Assembly: GCA_964392415.1 (NCBI GenBank)
Contig: CAYMPL010000054.1
Coordinates: forward strand, 1 to 13,188
DNA: 13,188 nucleotides
Origin: CAYJMQ01 sp964392415
GTDB lineage: Bacteria; Bdellovibrionota; JACOXK01; 2-02-FULL-40-11
Direction: 5' to 3'
The translations under genes and the position numbers were made by a program. This document shows positions 6,203 through 13,188 of this stretch, piece by piece. Under the pieces are notes generated by a model. It saw only the letters and a list, made by a program, of their open reading frames with translations, was not told the DNA's origin and did not search any database. Every line of letters begins with the position of its first letter. The stretch's first letter is position 1.

Positions 6203-7133
6203 AACGCCGGTTCAGGAAGTGTGGTTCCCTGAATCAAATATTATTATCAAGAGGCAGTGGCGGAATCTCAAAGAGGGGACTATCAGTGTTGTCTTATTCT
6301 GTGCGGCATTCTGTTCGATTTTCATTACGCTTGGGATTATTGGGATTCTCATCTTTGAATCGATCCCCTTTTTTAAAGCGGTTCCACTCAAAGAATTTTT
6401 AACGGATACGCAGTGGACTCCTCTTTTTGCTCAGGCTCATTACGGCATCTGGCCGCTGATTTCAGGAACTCTTGTGACAACCTCGGTTGCCCTTTGTGTC
6501 GCCCTTCCTTTGGGGACAGCGATTGCGATTTATCTCAGCGAATACGCCGGGGGGCGCTTTCGCGAAACGATCAAGCCTGTTTTGGAACTCTTGAGCGCTG
6601 TGCCGACGGTTGTTTATGGTTACTTTGCCCTGTTATTTGTTACGCCGCTGCTTCAGGGAATCATGCCATCCCTTTCCGGATTTAATATGCTCAGCGCGGG
6701 GTTGGTGATGGGGATTATGATTATTCCTTATGTCAGTTCCCTCTGTGAAGACGCCATGCGGGCGGTTCCGATGTCTCTTCGCGAAGGATCTTATGCGATG
6801 GGAGCGACCCGTTTGCAAACCTCTTTACGGGTCATTTTCCCCGCTGCGTTTTCCGGGATTACGGCCGCCTATATTTTGGCGATTTCACGTGCTGTGGGGG
6901 AGACGATGATTGTTGCAATTGCCGCTGGCATGCAGGCGAGATTAACCTGGAATCCGCTCGAGCCTGCTGAAACGATTACGGCCTATATCGTGCAGGTCAG
7001 TTTGGGAGATCTGCCCCATGGGAGTATTGGCTATCAGACTATTTTTGTTGCGGGATTAACCTTATTTTTGATCACCTTTTTATTTAATATGGTCGGCTAT
7101 TTTCTCAAACGACGCTATCGTGAGGTTTATTAG
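6186..7133 (+). CDS. pstC: Phosphate ABC transporter permease PstC
   Basis: One of the two membrane subunits of the phosphate importer. A cytoplasmic N-terminal stretch precedes a first membrane segment (about residues 32-55). Several further segments follow, with the binding-protein-dependent permease core. AVPTVVYGYFALLFVTPLL and the coupling loop SLREGSYAMGATRLQT, where the ATPase docks, identify Pst permeases. The PstC-type ISRAVGETMIVAIAAG is present. The start is a GTG that overlaps pstS by 17 bases; GGGGAG (6170-6175) lies about ten bases before it. A GTG at about 6219 is an alternative that would drop 11 residues. The stop shares one base with the pstA start. Confidence 0.94.
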   Translation: MGPNTETPVQEVWFPESNIIIKRQWRNLKEGTISVVLFCAAFCSIFITLGIIGILIFESIPFFKAVPLKEFLTDTQWTPLFAQAHYGIWPLISGTLVTTSVALCVALPLGTAIAIYLSEYAGGRFRETIKPVLELLSAVPTVVYGYFALLFVTPLLQGIMPSLSGFNMLSAGLVMGIMIIPYVSSLCEDAMRAVPMSLREGSYAMGATRLQTSLRVIFPAAFSGITAAYILAISRAVGETMIVAIAAGMQARLTWNPLEPAETITAYIVQVSLGDLPHGSIGYQTIFVAGLTLFLITFLFNMVGYFLKRRYREVY

Positions 7134-8023
7134 TGACTCGCTCAAAGAGATATGATCTTCTTTTTTCATTCTTTAGTCTCTCAGCGCTCTGTTTGGCGCT
7201 CGCAACCCTTCTTGCATTGATGATGGCTCTCATGATCGAAGGGCTTCCGCGCATGAGCGGCTCTTTTTTGACCTCTTTCCCCTCGCGTTTTGCCGATCAG
7301 GCAGGAATTCTTTCAGCATGGGTGGGGACGCTGTCGGTTATGACGGTGACCGCCCTGACCGCTATTCCTCTGGGTGTCGCCGCTGGTCTTTATCTTGAAG
7401 AGTATGCGCCAAAAAATTTTTTAACCGCTTTTATTGAAATGAATATTTCGAATCTTGCGGGGGTTCCATCGATCGTCTATGGCTTGATGGCTCTGGGCAT
7501 ATTTGTTTACAAATTTCAGTTTGGTCAGAGCATTTTAACGGCAGGTCTCACATTGGCGCTTCTCATTCTTCCGATTATTATTGTAACGACACGGGAAACG
7601 ATTCGGGCTATCCCGCTGATGATCCGGGAGGGGGCCTATGCGCTGGGCGCCACGCGCTGGCAGATGGTCAAAGATCACATTCTCCCTTATTCGACGGGAG
7701 GAATCTTGACAGGGGTTATTATCGCGCTCTCTCGCGCGATCGCTGAGACGGCACCGCTCATTACCATTGGGGCTTTGACTTTTATAGCATTTTTGCCGCA
7801 CTCCCCATTTCAAAGCGGTTTTCCTTTTATTTCGTTTGAGTGGCTGAAAGATCCCTTTACCGTTCTTCCGATTCAGATGTTTAACTGGATCTCCCGTCCT
7901 CAAGAAGAGTTCCATCAGAATGCGGCTGCGGCTGGGATTGTTCTTGTTGCCCTTACTTTGATGATGAACGGTTTGGCTATTTATGTGAGATATCGATTCC
8001 GGAAAAGGATCAAATGGGCATGA
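7133..8023 (+). CDS. pstA: Phosphate ABC transporter permease PstA
   Basis: The second membrane subunit of the phosphate importer (296 residues), forming the channel with PstC. After a first membrane segment (about residues 12-34) the permease domain shows GVAAGLYLEEYAP, NLAGVPSIVYGLMALGIFV, the coupling loop MIREGAYALGATRWQMV and ALSRAIAETAPLITIGA, all typical of PstA. Translation starts with GTG overlapping the pstC stop by one base (TAGTG), with GTGAGG a few bases upstream as a weak ribosome binding site. Its 3' end overlaps pstB by ten bases. Nothing is missing compared with the family. Confidence 0.94.
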   Translation: MTRSKRYDLLFSFFSLSALCLALATLLALMMALMIEGLPRMSGSFLTSFPSRFADQAGILSAWVGTLSVMTVTALTAIPLGVAAGLYLEEYAPKNFLTAFIEMNISNLAGVPSIVYGLMALGIFVYKFQFGQSILTAGLTLALLILPIIIVTTRETIRAIPLMIREGAYALGATRWQMVKDHILPYSTGGILTGVIIALSRAIAETAPLITIGALTFIAFLPHSPFQSGFPFISFEWLKDPFTVLPIQMFNWISRPQEEFHQNAAAAGIVLVALTLMMNGLAIYVRYRFRKRIKWA

Positions 8024-8781
8024 ACGAGAAAGCAGAGGTCAAAAATTTAAGCTTTTTTTATGGGGATGTAAAAGCGTTGGATTCTATTTCTGTTCCTATC
8101 TACAAAAATAGAATCACAGCGATGATCGGGCCTTCCGGATGCGGAAAGACGACCCTGCTTCGCTGCTTCAACCGCCTGCACGATCTTTATCCAGGCAATC
8201 GTTATGAAGGGGAGATTGTTTTATTCCCGGAGAATATCGATATTTTAAAAAAAGAAGTCGATCTGGTGGGACTTCGAATGCGAATCAGCATGGTTTTTCA
8301 AAAGCCAAATCCGTTCCCAAAATCAATTTATGAAAATGTCGCCTATGGCTTGCGTGTCAGAGGGATGAAGAATTCTTATTTCATCGGTGAAAAAGTTGAA
8401 GAGTCTTTGAAAAACGCGGCTCTCTGGGAGGAAGTTAAAGATCGCCTCTATGACCAGGCTTATCAGCTTTCAGGAGGGCAGCAGCAGCGGCTCTGTATCG
8501 CTCGCGCGCTGGCAACCGATCCGGAAATTGTTCTTTTTGATGAACCGACATCCGCGCTGGATCCCATTGCCACTCAAAAGATTGAGGAGCTGATTCATAG
8601 CCTGAAAGAACACTATACGGTGATTATTGTGACGCACAATATGCAGCAGGCTGCCCGGGTTTCTGATTTTACCGCTTTTTTTTATTTGGGCGAATTGATA
8701 GAGTTTGAGAAGACGGCAATTTTATTTACCAATCCAAAAGTAAAGAAAACAGAAGAGTATATTACAGGAAGGTTTGGATAA
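8014..8781 (+). CDS. pstB: Phosphate ABC transporter ATPase PstB
   Basis: The nucleotide-binding subunit that powers phosphate import through PstC and PstA. In 255 residues all catalytic motifs are present: Walker A GPSGCGKT (39-46), Q-loop Gln96 in VFQKPNPFPKSIYENV, the long ABC signature QLSGGQQQR (151-159), Walker B IVLFDEPTSALD (172-183) and switch His208 in VTHNM. FQKPNPFP and the FNRLHDL segment after Walker A are PstB hallmarks. Two ATGs (8014 and 8020) are possible; AAGGAT at 8005-8010 lies close to the first and ten bases before the second, and the second would give an ATGA overlap with pstA. The protein differs only by two residues. Confidence 0.96.
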   Translation: MGMNEKAEVKNLSFFYGDVKALDSISVPIYKNRITAMIGPSGCGKTTLLRCFNRLHDLYPGNRYEGEIVLFPENIDILKKEVDLVGLRMRISMVFQKPNPFPKSIYENVAYGLRVRGMKNSYFIGEKVEESLKNAALWEEVKDRLYDQAYQLSGGQQQRLCIARALATDPEIVLFDEPTSALDPIATQKIEELIHSLKEHYTVIIVTHNMQQAARVSDFTAFFYLGELIEFEKTAILFTNPKVKKTEEYITGRFG

Positions 8782-9468
8782 ATGACGCTTGCGCAGAAAT
8801 CGTTTGAAAGAGATCTTCAGGAAATCCAGGAAGAGCTTATTATGATGGGGGGAATGGTTGAAAAGGCGATTTCAACCTCTATTCTTGCTCTAAAGGATTT
8901 AAATGCGCGCCTCGCAAAAGAGGTGATTCGCTATGACAAAACGATTGATGAGCAGGAGCTAAAGATTGAAGACCTCTGTATCAAATACATTGCGCTGCAG
9001 CAGCCGAAAGCGACAGATCTCCGTTTTATTACCTCCGCCATGAAAATCAATAATGAACTCGAAAGAATGGGGGATTACGCGGAGAGCATTGCGCGGCAAG
9101 CTCTTTTTCTTTCTTCGAAACCGCCGTTAAAACCCTTGGTGAACATTCCACTGATGTCTGAACGCGTTCAGGCAATGGTGAAAGATTGTCTGACTGCCTT
9201 TTTAAAGAAGGATCAAGCTTTGGCGCACGATGTGATTCATCGGGATCATGCTGTCGATGAATTGCAAACGAGGATTTATAAGAACCTTCTTGGCGATATG
9301 ATTCGCGATCCAAATGCGATTGAAAGGGCGAGTTCATTGCTATTGGTTTCAACGCGGCTTGAGAGAATTGCCGATCAGGCGACCAATGTCTGCGAAGATG
9401 TCATTTATCTCGTCACCGGTGTGACCGTAAGACACAGAGACAAATTGAAGTTGGACGAGTCATCTTAA
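8782..9468 (+). CDS. phoU: Phosphate signalling protein PhoU
   Basis: PhoU is an all-helical cytoplasmic protein that couples PstSCAB to the PhoR kinase and represses the Pho response when phosphate is plentiful. The 228 residues contain the expected two three-helix repeats. Each carries the metal-binding E/D motif: ELERMGDYAESIA (92-104) and RLERIADQATNVCEDV (192-207). The ATG directly follows the pstB stop codon (TAA-ATG), with GGAAGG in the end of pstB as ribosome binding site. The last nine bases overlap the end of the convergent phoR gene (9460-9468), so there is no room for a terminator between them. Confidence 0.95.
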   Translation: MTLAQKSFERDLQEIQEELIMMGGMVEKAISTSILALKDLNARLAKEVIRYDKTIDEQELKIEDLCIKYIALQQPKATDLRFITSAMKINNELERMGDYAESIARQALFLSSKPPLKPLVNIPLMSERVQAMVKDCLTAFLKKDQALAHDVIHRDHAVDELQTRIYKNLLGDMIRDPNAIERASSLLLVSTRLERIADQATNVCEDVIYLVTGVTVRHRDKLKLDESS

Positions 9469-11217
9469 GGGGAGTCTCAAGGTAAAGCTGGTTCCTTTGC
9501 CTGGGGAGCTTTCTACATCTACCGTTCCTTCATGAAGAAGGGCGACATGTTTAACAATGGCAAGTCCAAGCCCGGTTCCACCCCATTCGCGGTCTCGTCC
9601 CCGATCGACGCGATAAAATCGCTCAAAAATCCGGGGAAGATGTTCAGAGCTGATTCCGATGCCCGTATCTTTTATAGTCATTTTAATTTCTTTCTCTGTT
9701 TTTAGAGCTTCGATCTGAATTTTGCCGCCAGGGGGGGTGTATTTCGCGGCATTGTCGAGCAGATTCACAAATGCCTGCTCTAATTTGGTTTCATCAGCGG
9801 TCAGTTCATCGATTTTAATTTTTGTTTCTAAGGAAATATTTTTCTTTTCTGCCGCCGGCTTCATTTTGGAAATAATGTGATTGATAAATACGTGAAAATC
9901 AAATTTCTTTGCGCGCAATTGGTCATTAGATTCAAGGGATTCAAGCTCGGACAATGTCAAAAGATCATCCACAAGAGCCGTTAAGCGATCGACGTTATTT
10001 TTAATAATGGCTGCAAATTTAGAGCTGTTTTCGCGATCATCCAACCCCCCCTGGAGAAGCGTGTCGGTATATCCTCGAATAGAGGTGAGAGGGGTCTTAA
10101 ATTCATGTGAAACGTTTGCCACAAAATCGACCCGCATCTGTTCCACCCGTTTAAGTCCGGTGATATCATGAAAAATCGAAACGACCCCAAAAATTTCCTC
10201 TCCTTTCAGGAAGAATGGGGAAACGATAACTTCATAATGTTTTTCTTCCGAGTGATTTACTATTTTAATTTGTTTTTGGTAAATTTTATGATCAGCAAGC
10301 GAGGCATCGATGAGCGTTGAAAGTTCGGGAATTCTTACGATCTCGAGGAGCCTTCTTCCCTGTAATTCTTTTTCCTGAATGTGAAAGATATCGCAAAAAC
10401 GCTGGTTATAAAGGATGAGGTTTTTATGAATATCGACAGTCAAAACTCCGTCGTAAATACTCGAAAGAATGGTTGAGAGTTTTAGCTTTTCCTGAGAGAT
10501 ATTTGAAATGGTTTGAGAGAGTTGATCTTTCATTGAATTGAGAGAACCTGCCAGGATGCCAAGTTCATCGGTTCTCGAAATGAAAAGTTTTTGAGAAAAA
10601 TCCCCTTCCGCGATTTTCTTTGAAAAGGCAGTCATTTCTTCAACGGGTTTGGTGATCAATTGAGTTATTTTAAAGCCGACAAAGAGAATTAAAATTCCTC
10701 CCATCAGAAATATGATGAATAAAATATGAGAGAAGCCGCTGAAACTCTCTCGGAGTGTTTTTAAAGGAAGCGCCACTCTCAAATAGCCGATGCCTTCAAT
10801 CTGTTTTGCGACATAGAGCATCTCTTTTTTAACGGTGTCGCTAAAACGGATGCTCAGGCCGAACAACTGATTTTCTGATGAGATAATTTCTGGGCGTTCC
10901 GAGTGATTATCCATCTTGCGGGGATCGGCGTCAGAATCTCCCAGAACAGAGCCATTTTTTTGAATGAATGTGATTCGGAAAGAGAGGATTTTCCCATATT
11001 TTTTACAGAAACGGTCCGGTCTTTTTTTTGCCCATGGCGTATCTTTAAAGGAATGTTCCAGTTGAAGCAGGTGTTTTTTTAAAAAAAGCTCTACCTGCTC
11101 GATGTGCTCTTTTCTTAAGGCATGGGTTCCATACCATCCTATGGCAATTGCTGTCACAAGGAGCGAAGCCGAAAAAATCAGAAATATCTTTGAAAACAAA
11201 CGCTTTTTAAACTTCAT
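9460..11217 (-). CDS. phoR: PhoR-type sensor histidine kinase
   Basis: The membrane sensor kinase of the phosphate two-component system, 585 residues. In order: membrane segment 1 (about 9-28), an extracytoplasmic sensor of about 130 residues, membrane segment 2 (164-186), HAMP (about 187-238), PAS (about 245-355), HisKA with phospho-acceptor His371 in VANVSHEFKTPLTSIRGY, then the ATPase domain with N box FVNLLDNAAKYTP, G1 KDTGIGI and G2 GGTGLGLAIVKHV. The sensor contains GSVLGDSDADPRKMDNHSERPE, the pattern found in PhoR/PnpS-like kinases that have a large external domain, unlike E. coli PhoR. It overlaps the regulator gene by ATGA (11214-11217) and faces phoU, so it was almost certainly co-transcribed with the regulator. 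Confidence 0.93.
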   Translation of the reverse strand: MKFKKRLFSKIFLIFSASLLVTAIAIGWYGTHALRKEHIEQVELFLKKHLLQLEHSFKDTPWAKKRPDRFCKKYGKILSFRITFIQKNGSVLGDSDADPRKMDNHSERPEIISSENQLFGLSIRFSDTVKKEMLYVAKQIEGIGYLRVALPLKTLRESFSGFSHILFIIFLMGGILILFVGFKITQLITKPVEEMTAFSKKIAEGDFSQKLFISRTDELGILAGSLNSMKDQLSQTISNISQEKLKLSTILSSIYDGVLTVDIHKNLILYNQRFCDIFHIQEKELQGRRLLEIVRIPELSTLIDASLADHKIYQKQIKIVNHSEEKHYEVIVSPFFLKGEEIFGVVSIFHDITGLKRVEQMRVDFVANVSHEFKTPLTSIRGYTDTLLQGGLDDRENSSKFAAIIKNNVDRLTALVDDLLTLSELESLESNDQLRAKKFDFHVFINHIISKMKPAAEKKNISLETKIKIDELTADETKLEQAFVNLLDNAAKYTPPGGKIQIEALKTEKEIKMTIKDTGIGISSEHLPRIFERFYRVDRGRDREWGGTGLGLAIVKHVALLHEGTVDVESSPGKGTSFTLRLPLR

Positions 11218-11906
11218 TCATCCCGGAATCGGTATCCTATACCACGGATCGTCTCGATATAGATATCCCCCCCGCCTAATTTTTTTCTCAAGGATTGAAT
11301 ATGCACATCAATGGTCCGGTCGATGACAATGGTTTCGCCGCCTGTGACTTCATCAAGGAGGCGATCTCTGGTAAGGACGCGCCCCTGGTTTTCAATGAGG
11401 GCTTTTAGGATTTTAAACTCTGTCAGCGTCAATTTGATCTCTTTTTTATTCATATAAATTTTATGCCGGGCCCAATGAATGCGAAGAGAGGCATACCTAA
11501 ATTCTTGTTCGGTGACTGACCGCGAAGATGTTCTTCTTAGAATCGCCTTAATTCTTGCCACGATTTCAGAGATATCAAATGGTTTGGCGACATAATCGTC
11601 CGCTCCCAGCTGCAATCCCTTAACCATATCTTCTTTAGCGGATTTTGCGGTGAGAATGAGGATTGCAATGTCTTTTGTTTTTGGATTTGATTTGATTTTA
11701 TTACAAAATTCAAGGCCGGACATCTTGGGGAGCATAATATCCAAAATAATGAGGAGCGGGTTTTCTTCTTCAAGCCAAAGCAGCGCTTCTTCGGCGGATC
11801 TTACCTGTTTTACCGGGAAAAATTCTTTTTTCAGATGATATGAAAGAAGTTCTCCAATATCTTTTTCGTCCTCAACAATTAGGATCTTTTTTGCTTTTAG
11901 TTCCAT
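11214..11906 (-). CDS. phoB: PhoB/PhoP-type response regulator
   Basis: An OmpR-family transcription factor expected to bind Pho boxes when phosphorylated by the adjacent kinase. The receiver domain has acidic pair Glu12-Asp13, phospho-acceptor Asp56 (LLIILDIMLPKMSG), Thr86 (ILILTAKS) and Lys108 (DDYVAKPF). The C-terminal winged helix runs from about residue 135, with LTLTEFKILKALIENQGRVLTRDRLLDEV, recognition helix DRTIDVHIQSLRKKLG and the wing YIETIRGIGYRF. I chose the ATG at 11906 (230 residues). A TTG at 11915 would add three residues but overlaps the predicted promoter. Neither start has a Shine-Dalgarno sequence. Neighbouring pst genes and Pho-box-like repeats make the phosphate role very likely. 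The PhoB/PhoP name is by context. Confidence 0.93.
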   Translation of the reverse strand: MELKAKKILIVEDEKDIGELLSYHLKKEFFPVKQVRSAEEALLWLEEENPLLIILDIMLPKMSGLEFCNKIKSNPKTKDIAILILTAKSAKEDMVKGLQLGADDYVAKPFDISEIVARIKAILRRTSSRSVTEQEFRYASLRIHWARHKIYMNKKEIKLTLTEFKILKALIENQGRVLTRDRLLDEVTGGETIVIDRTIDVHIQSLRKKLGGGDIYIETIRGIGYRFRDE

Positions 11907-11915
11907 AGACGACAA

Positions 11916-11945
11916 GTTATATGAGGATAGTTAAAATTGTGTCAA
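11916..11945 (-). promoter_or_regulatory. Strong sigma-70-type promoter of phoB-phoR, probably leaderless
   Basis: On the minus strand a perfect -35 box TTGACA (11940-11945) and a -10 box TATAAC (11916-11921) are 18 bp apart. Transcription would begin near 11909-11910, only about three bases before the ATG at 11906. That gives a leaderless mRNA, consistent with the lack of a ribosome binding site. Confidence 0.65.
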
Positions 11946-11956
11946 GATAGTGTGAA
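11929..11956 (-). promoter_or_regulatory. Pho-box-like triple repeat over the phoB promoter
   Basis: Read leftward, TTCACA (11951-11956), TTGACA (11940-11945) and TTAACT (11929-11934) are spaced exactly 11 bp apart. Direct TT(A/C/T)ACA-type repeats with about 5-bp gaps are the known form of PhoP boxes in Gram-positive bacteria, and resemble PhoB half sites. The middle repeat is also the -35 box, so binding would affect transcription of the regulator itself. Hence autoregulation is likely, but its sign cannot be told. Confidence 0.55.
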
Positions 11957-11976
11957 AACTTGCGCAGTCCAGATAT

Positions 11977-12004
11977 TTGACATCCTGCTCATTCTAACTA
12001 TCAT
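11977..12004 (+). promoter_or_regulatory. Sigma-70-type promoter of the exported protein gene
   Basis: A perfect -35 box TTGACA (11977-11982) and a -10 box TATCAT (11999-12004) are 16 bp apart, giving a start near 12011 and a leader of about 48 bases. The leader holds a TAGGCTT (12012-12018) / AAGCCTA (12042-12048) inverted repeat with a 23-base loop. The motif TCATTCTAA occurs both between the promoter boxes (11989-11997) and just before the start codon (12051-12059). Confidence 0.55.
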
Positions 12005-12058
12005 GAAACTATAGGCTTTTATTCGGTACGTGTGTGGTTTTAAGCCTAGGTCATTCTA

Positions 12059-13135
12059 ATGAAGTTTCACAAATTCTGTTTTTTCTTTTTTTTCTATCTG
12101 TCGGTAGTCGGATACGGCGAGGACCGTCAGCATCATTTTTTGTCTCAAGGCGAAAGCATCCATCTGATTGAAATGGGTTTTGTCTCTGCGAATGTAAAAG
12201 CCCGGATTGAGTGGGTTGCTGAAACCAGAAAGGATCAGGAAATTATTTATCATCCCCGAAAGAAGAAAGTTTCAAGTCGCGATGTGGAATTGAGGGATCA
12301 TCTGTTGTATTTTCGTCGGCCCGGCGAATATTTGGTTGAATTCATCAGGGAAGATCAAACGAAAGAGATCCGGATAATAAAAGTCGTCCCAAATCAGGAC
12401 TCTGGCATAGGTACTTTTGGAGATCCTTTTAAAGATATTCATCTCTATGCGTTTCGTGATGCATTTTATAAAACGATTTTTCATCTTGAGCTTCGATTTG
12501 TCCGAAAAGGGGATTGGGGATCGCGGCTGCCCCCCCCTCCCAATGTATCGTGGGAAATCAGCGGCGGCAGGCACCACGTTTTGGATGATGAACTCCCCTA
12601 TTTTTCAAAAATCAGGGCATTTCAAAAGAGTGTTGTCTTGAAGGAATTTGGATCTTATGAAGCAAAAGCCTATGTGAGTCTGTCAGATGGAGGAGTTCTT
12701 GAAAGAAGTGTGACGATTAATCTTCAACCAGAGGCGAGCAATACGCCGTTGTTGGCCACAGATACGCAATTACTTTCTTTTCCCATAAATAAACCAGTGC
12801 GTGTTTTTGTTCAAAATAGTTTGTCGAACGAGAGATATCAATATGCATGGCGTGTCAAAGCCGTTCACCATCCAGAGTGTCTACAAGAATGGCTTGAGTT
12901 GGAGGATGCGGACAATTTTTCTGTAAGAGGAATTCTTCATTATATATGCGACAACGGTTATGAAGAAGAACTGGTTGCAGAGAGAGATTACTTACTTTCG
13001 AAACAAGACATACATAAAGCAGAATTTCTATTTAAGAATCCCGGAAGGTATGAGGTGGGACTTCTTTTGTTTGATTCTATCGGGCAAATCTATTCATCGA
13101 GTTCCAAAAGAATAATGCTATATCGGCGGGATTAA
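12059..13135 (+). CDS. Exported protein of unknown function
   Basis: I do not recognise this 358-residue protein. It begins with a basic and very hydrophobic segment (KFHKFCFFFFFYLSVVGYG, residues 2-20), a signal peptide probably cleaved near residue 21, with no lipobox cysteine in the right place. The rest is soluble and predominantly beta-rich, with repeated short strands ending in a GxY pattern: RRPGEYLVEF (about 82-91), EFGSYEAKAYV and NPGRYEVGLLLF. That is reminiscent of tandem Ig-like or PKD-like domains. A PPPPN stretch sits at about residues 158-162. Only two cysteines lie in the mature part. The start ATG has only a weak AGG eight bases upstream. It is divergent from phoB and could be phosphate-regulated or independent; it is probably a periplasmic or surface protein. 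Confidence 0.7.
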   Translation: MKFHKFCFFFFFYLSVVGYGEDRQHHFLSQGESIHLIEMGFVSANVKARIEWVAETRKDQEIIYHPRKKKVSSRDVELRDHLLYFRRPGEYLVEFIREDQTKEIRIIKVVPNQDSGIGTFGDPFKDIHLYAFRDAFYKTIFHLELRFVRKGDWGSRLPPPPNVSWEISGGRHHVLDDELPYFSKIRAFQKSVVLKEFGSYEAKAYVSLSDGGVLERSVTINLQPEASNTPLLATDTQLLSFPINKPVRVFVQNSLSNERYQYAWRVKAVHHPECLQEWLELEDADNFSVRGILHYICDNGYEEELVAERDYLLSKQDIHKAEFLFKNPGRYEVGLLLFDSIGQIYSSSSKRIMLYRRD

Positions 13136-13147
13136 TTTGTGCTGCGC

Positions 13148-13170
13148 GCTATTTGCCTGAGGCAAATGGC
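13148..13170 (+). terminator. 10-bp hairpin after the exported protein gene
   Basis: GCTATTTGCC (13148-13157) pairs with GGCAAATGGC (13161-13170), including one G-U pair, around a TGA loop, 12 bases after the stop codon. No run of T follows directly (TTGCGAC, then TTTTCT about 14 bases later), so a Rho-independent terminator is only a possibility. It could also be a dispersed palindromic repeat or a processing site. Confidence 0.4.
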
Positions 13171-13188
13171 TTGCGACTTAAGTTTTCT

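Noticed and set aside
7535..7915. Minus-strand frame of 126 codons inside pstA
   Set aside because: It is antisense to a well-conserved permease and encodes an Arg/Asn-rich sequence without any recognisable pattern.
9047..9352. Minus-strand frame of 101 codons inside phoU
   Set aside because: It lies opposite the conserved PhoU repeats and has no motif or ribosome binding site.
9460..9470. Bidirectional terminator between phoU and phoR
   Set aside because: The two coding regions overlap by nine bases, and no stem-loop with a T-run is present there.
11913..11915. TTG as the start of phoB
   Set aside because: It would fall between the -10 box and the predicted transcription start, and adds only three residues.
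1..13188. tRNA, rRNA, CRISPR array or riboswitch
   Set aside because: No cloverleaf, rRNA-like sequence, regular repeat-spacer array or known riboswitch core was seen; the gaps are short and accounted for.

Overview
The window is bacterial, with no phage or transposase genes. The organism looks diderm: the phosphate-binding protein and a second exported protein have signal peptides without a lipobox cysteine. It cannot be placed to phylum from this sequence; an uncultured gas-vesicle-forming lineage is the best guess. There are two blocks of different character. The left part (1 to about 4700) is visibly AT-richer. The right part (about 5100 to 11900) is more GC-rich with different codon use.

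Left block (1-3199): the 3' end of a gas vesicle cluster, read rightward as one tightly coupled unit. It holds the tail of an unidentified gene, a GvpF/GvpL-family protein, a GvpM-like member of the GvpA family, a small PH/GRAM-like protein and a shortened Hsp70 (DnaK-like). Three of the four junctions overlap, two of them as ATGA. The Hsp70 and the PH-like protein are therefore probably translated with the gas vesicle genes and may help assembly.

Middle (3200-5041): a solitary AAA/DUF4143-type ATPase gene, and a leftward gene for a small PGPGW-type membrane protein. The last ~100 bp of the PGPGW gene recur as a direct repeat (82 of 96 positions identical) on the other side of the ATPase. That copy still reads as an in-frame C-terminal tail with the same stop. 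The ATPase thus sits in a ~1.5-kb unit bounded by two copies of one gene's 3' end, as if it had integrated there or been left by a duplication.

Right block (5100-11945): a complete phosphate-starvation module. pstS-pstC-pstA-pstB-phoU runs rightward with overlapping or abutting genes. A PhoB/PhoP-type regulator and a PhoR-type kinase run leftward, meeting phoU tail to tail. Upstream of the regulator lie three TTnAC(A/T) hexamers spaced exactly 11 bp. A similar, weaker set lies upstream of pstS. Both look like Pho boxes, suggesting that the regulator controls the transporter and itself. PstSCAB imports phosphate, PhoU links transporter state to the kinase, and PhoR and PhoB drive the transcriptional response.

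Right end (11977-13188): divergent from the regulator, a gene for an unrecognised exported protein with its own good promoter, then a 10-bp hairpin after its stop.
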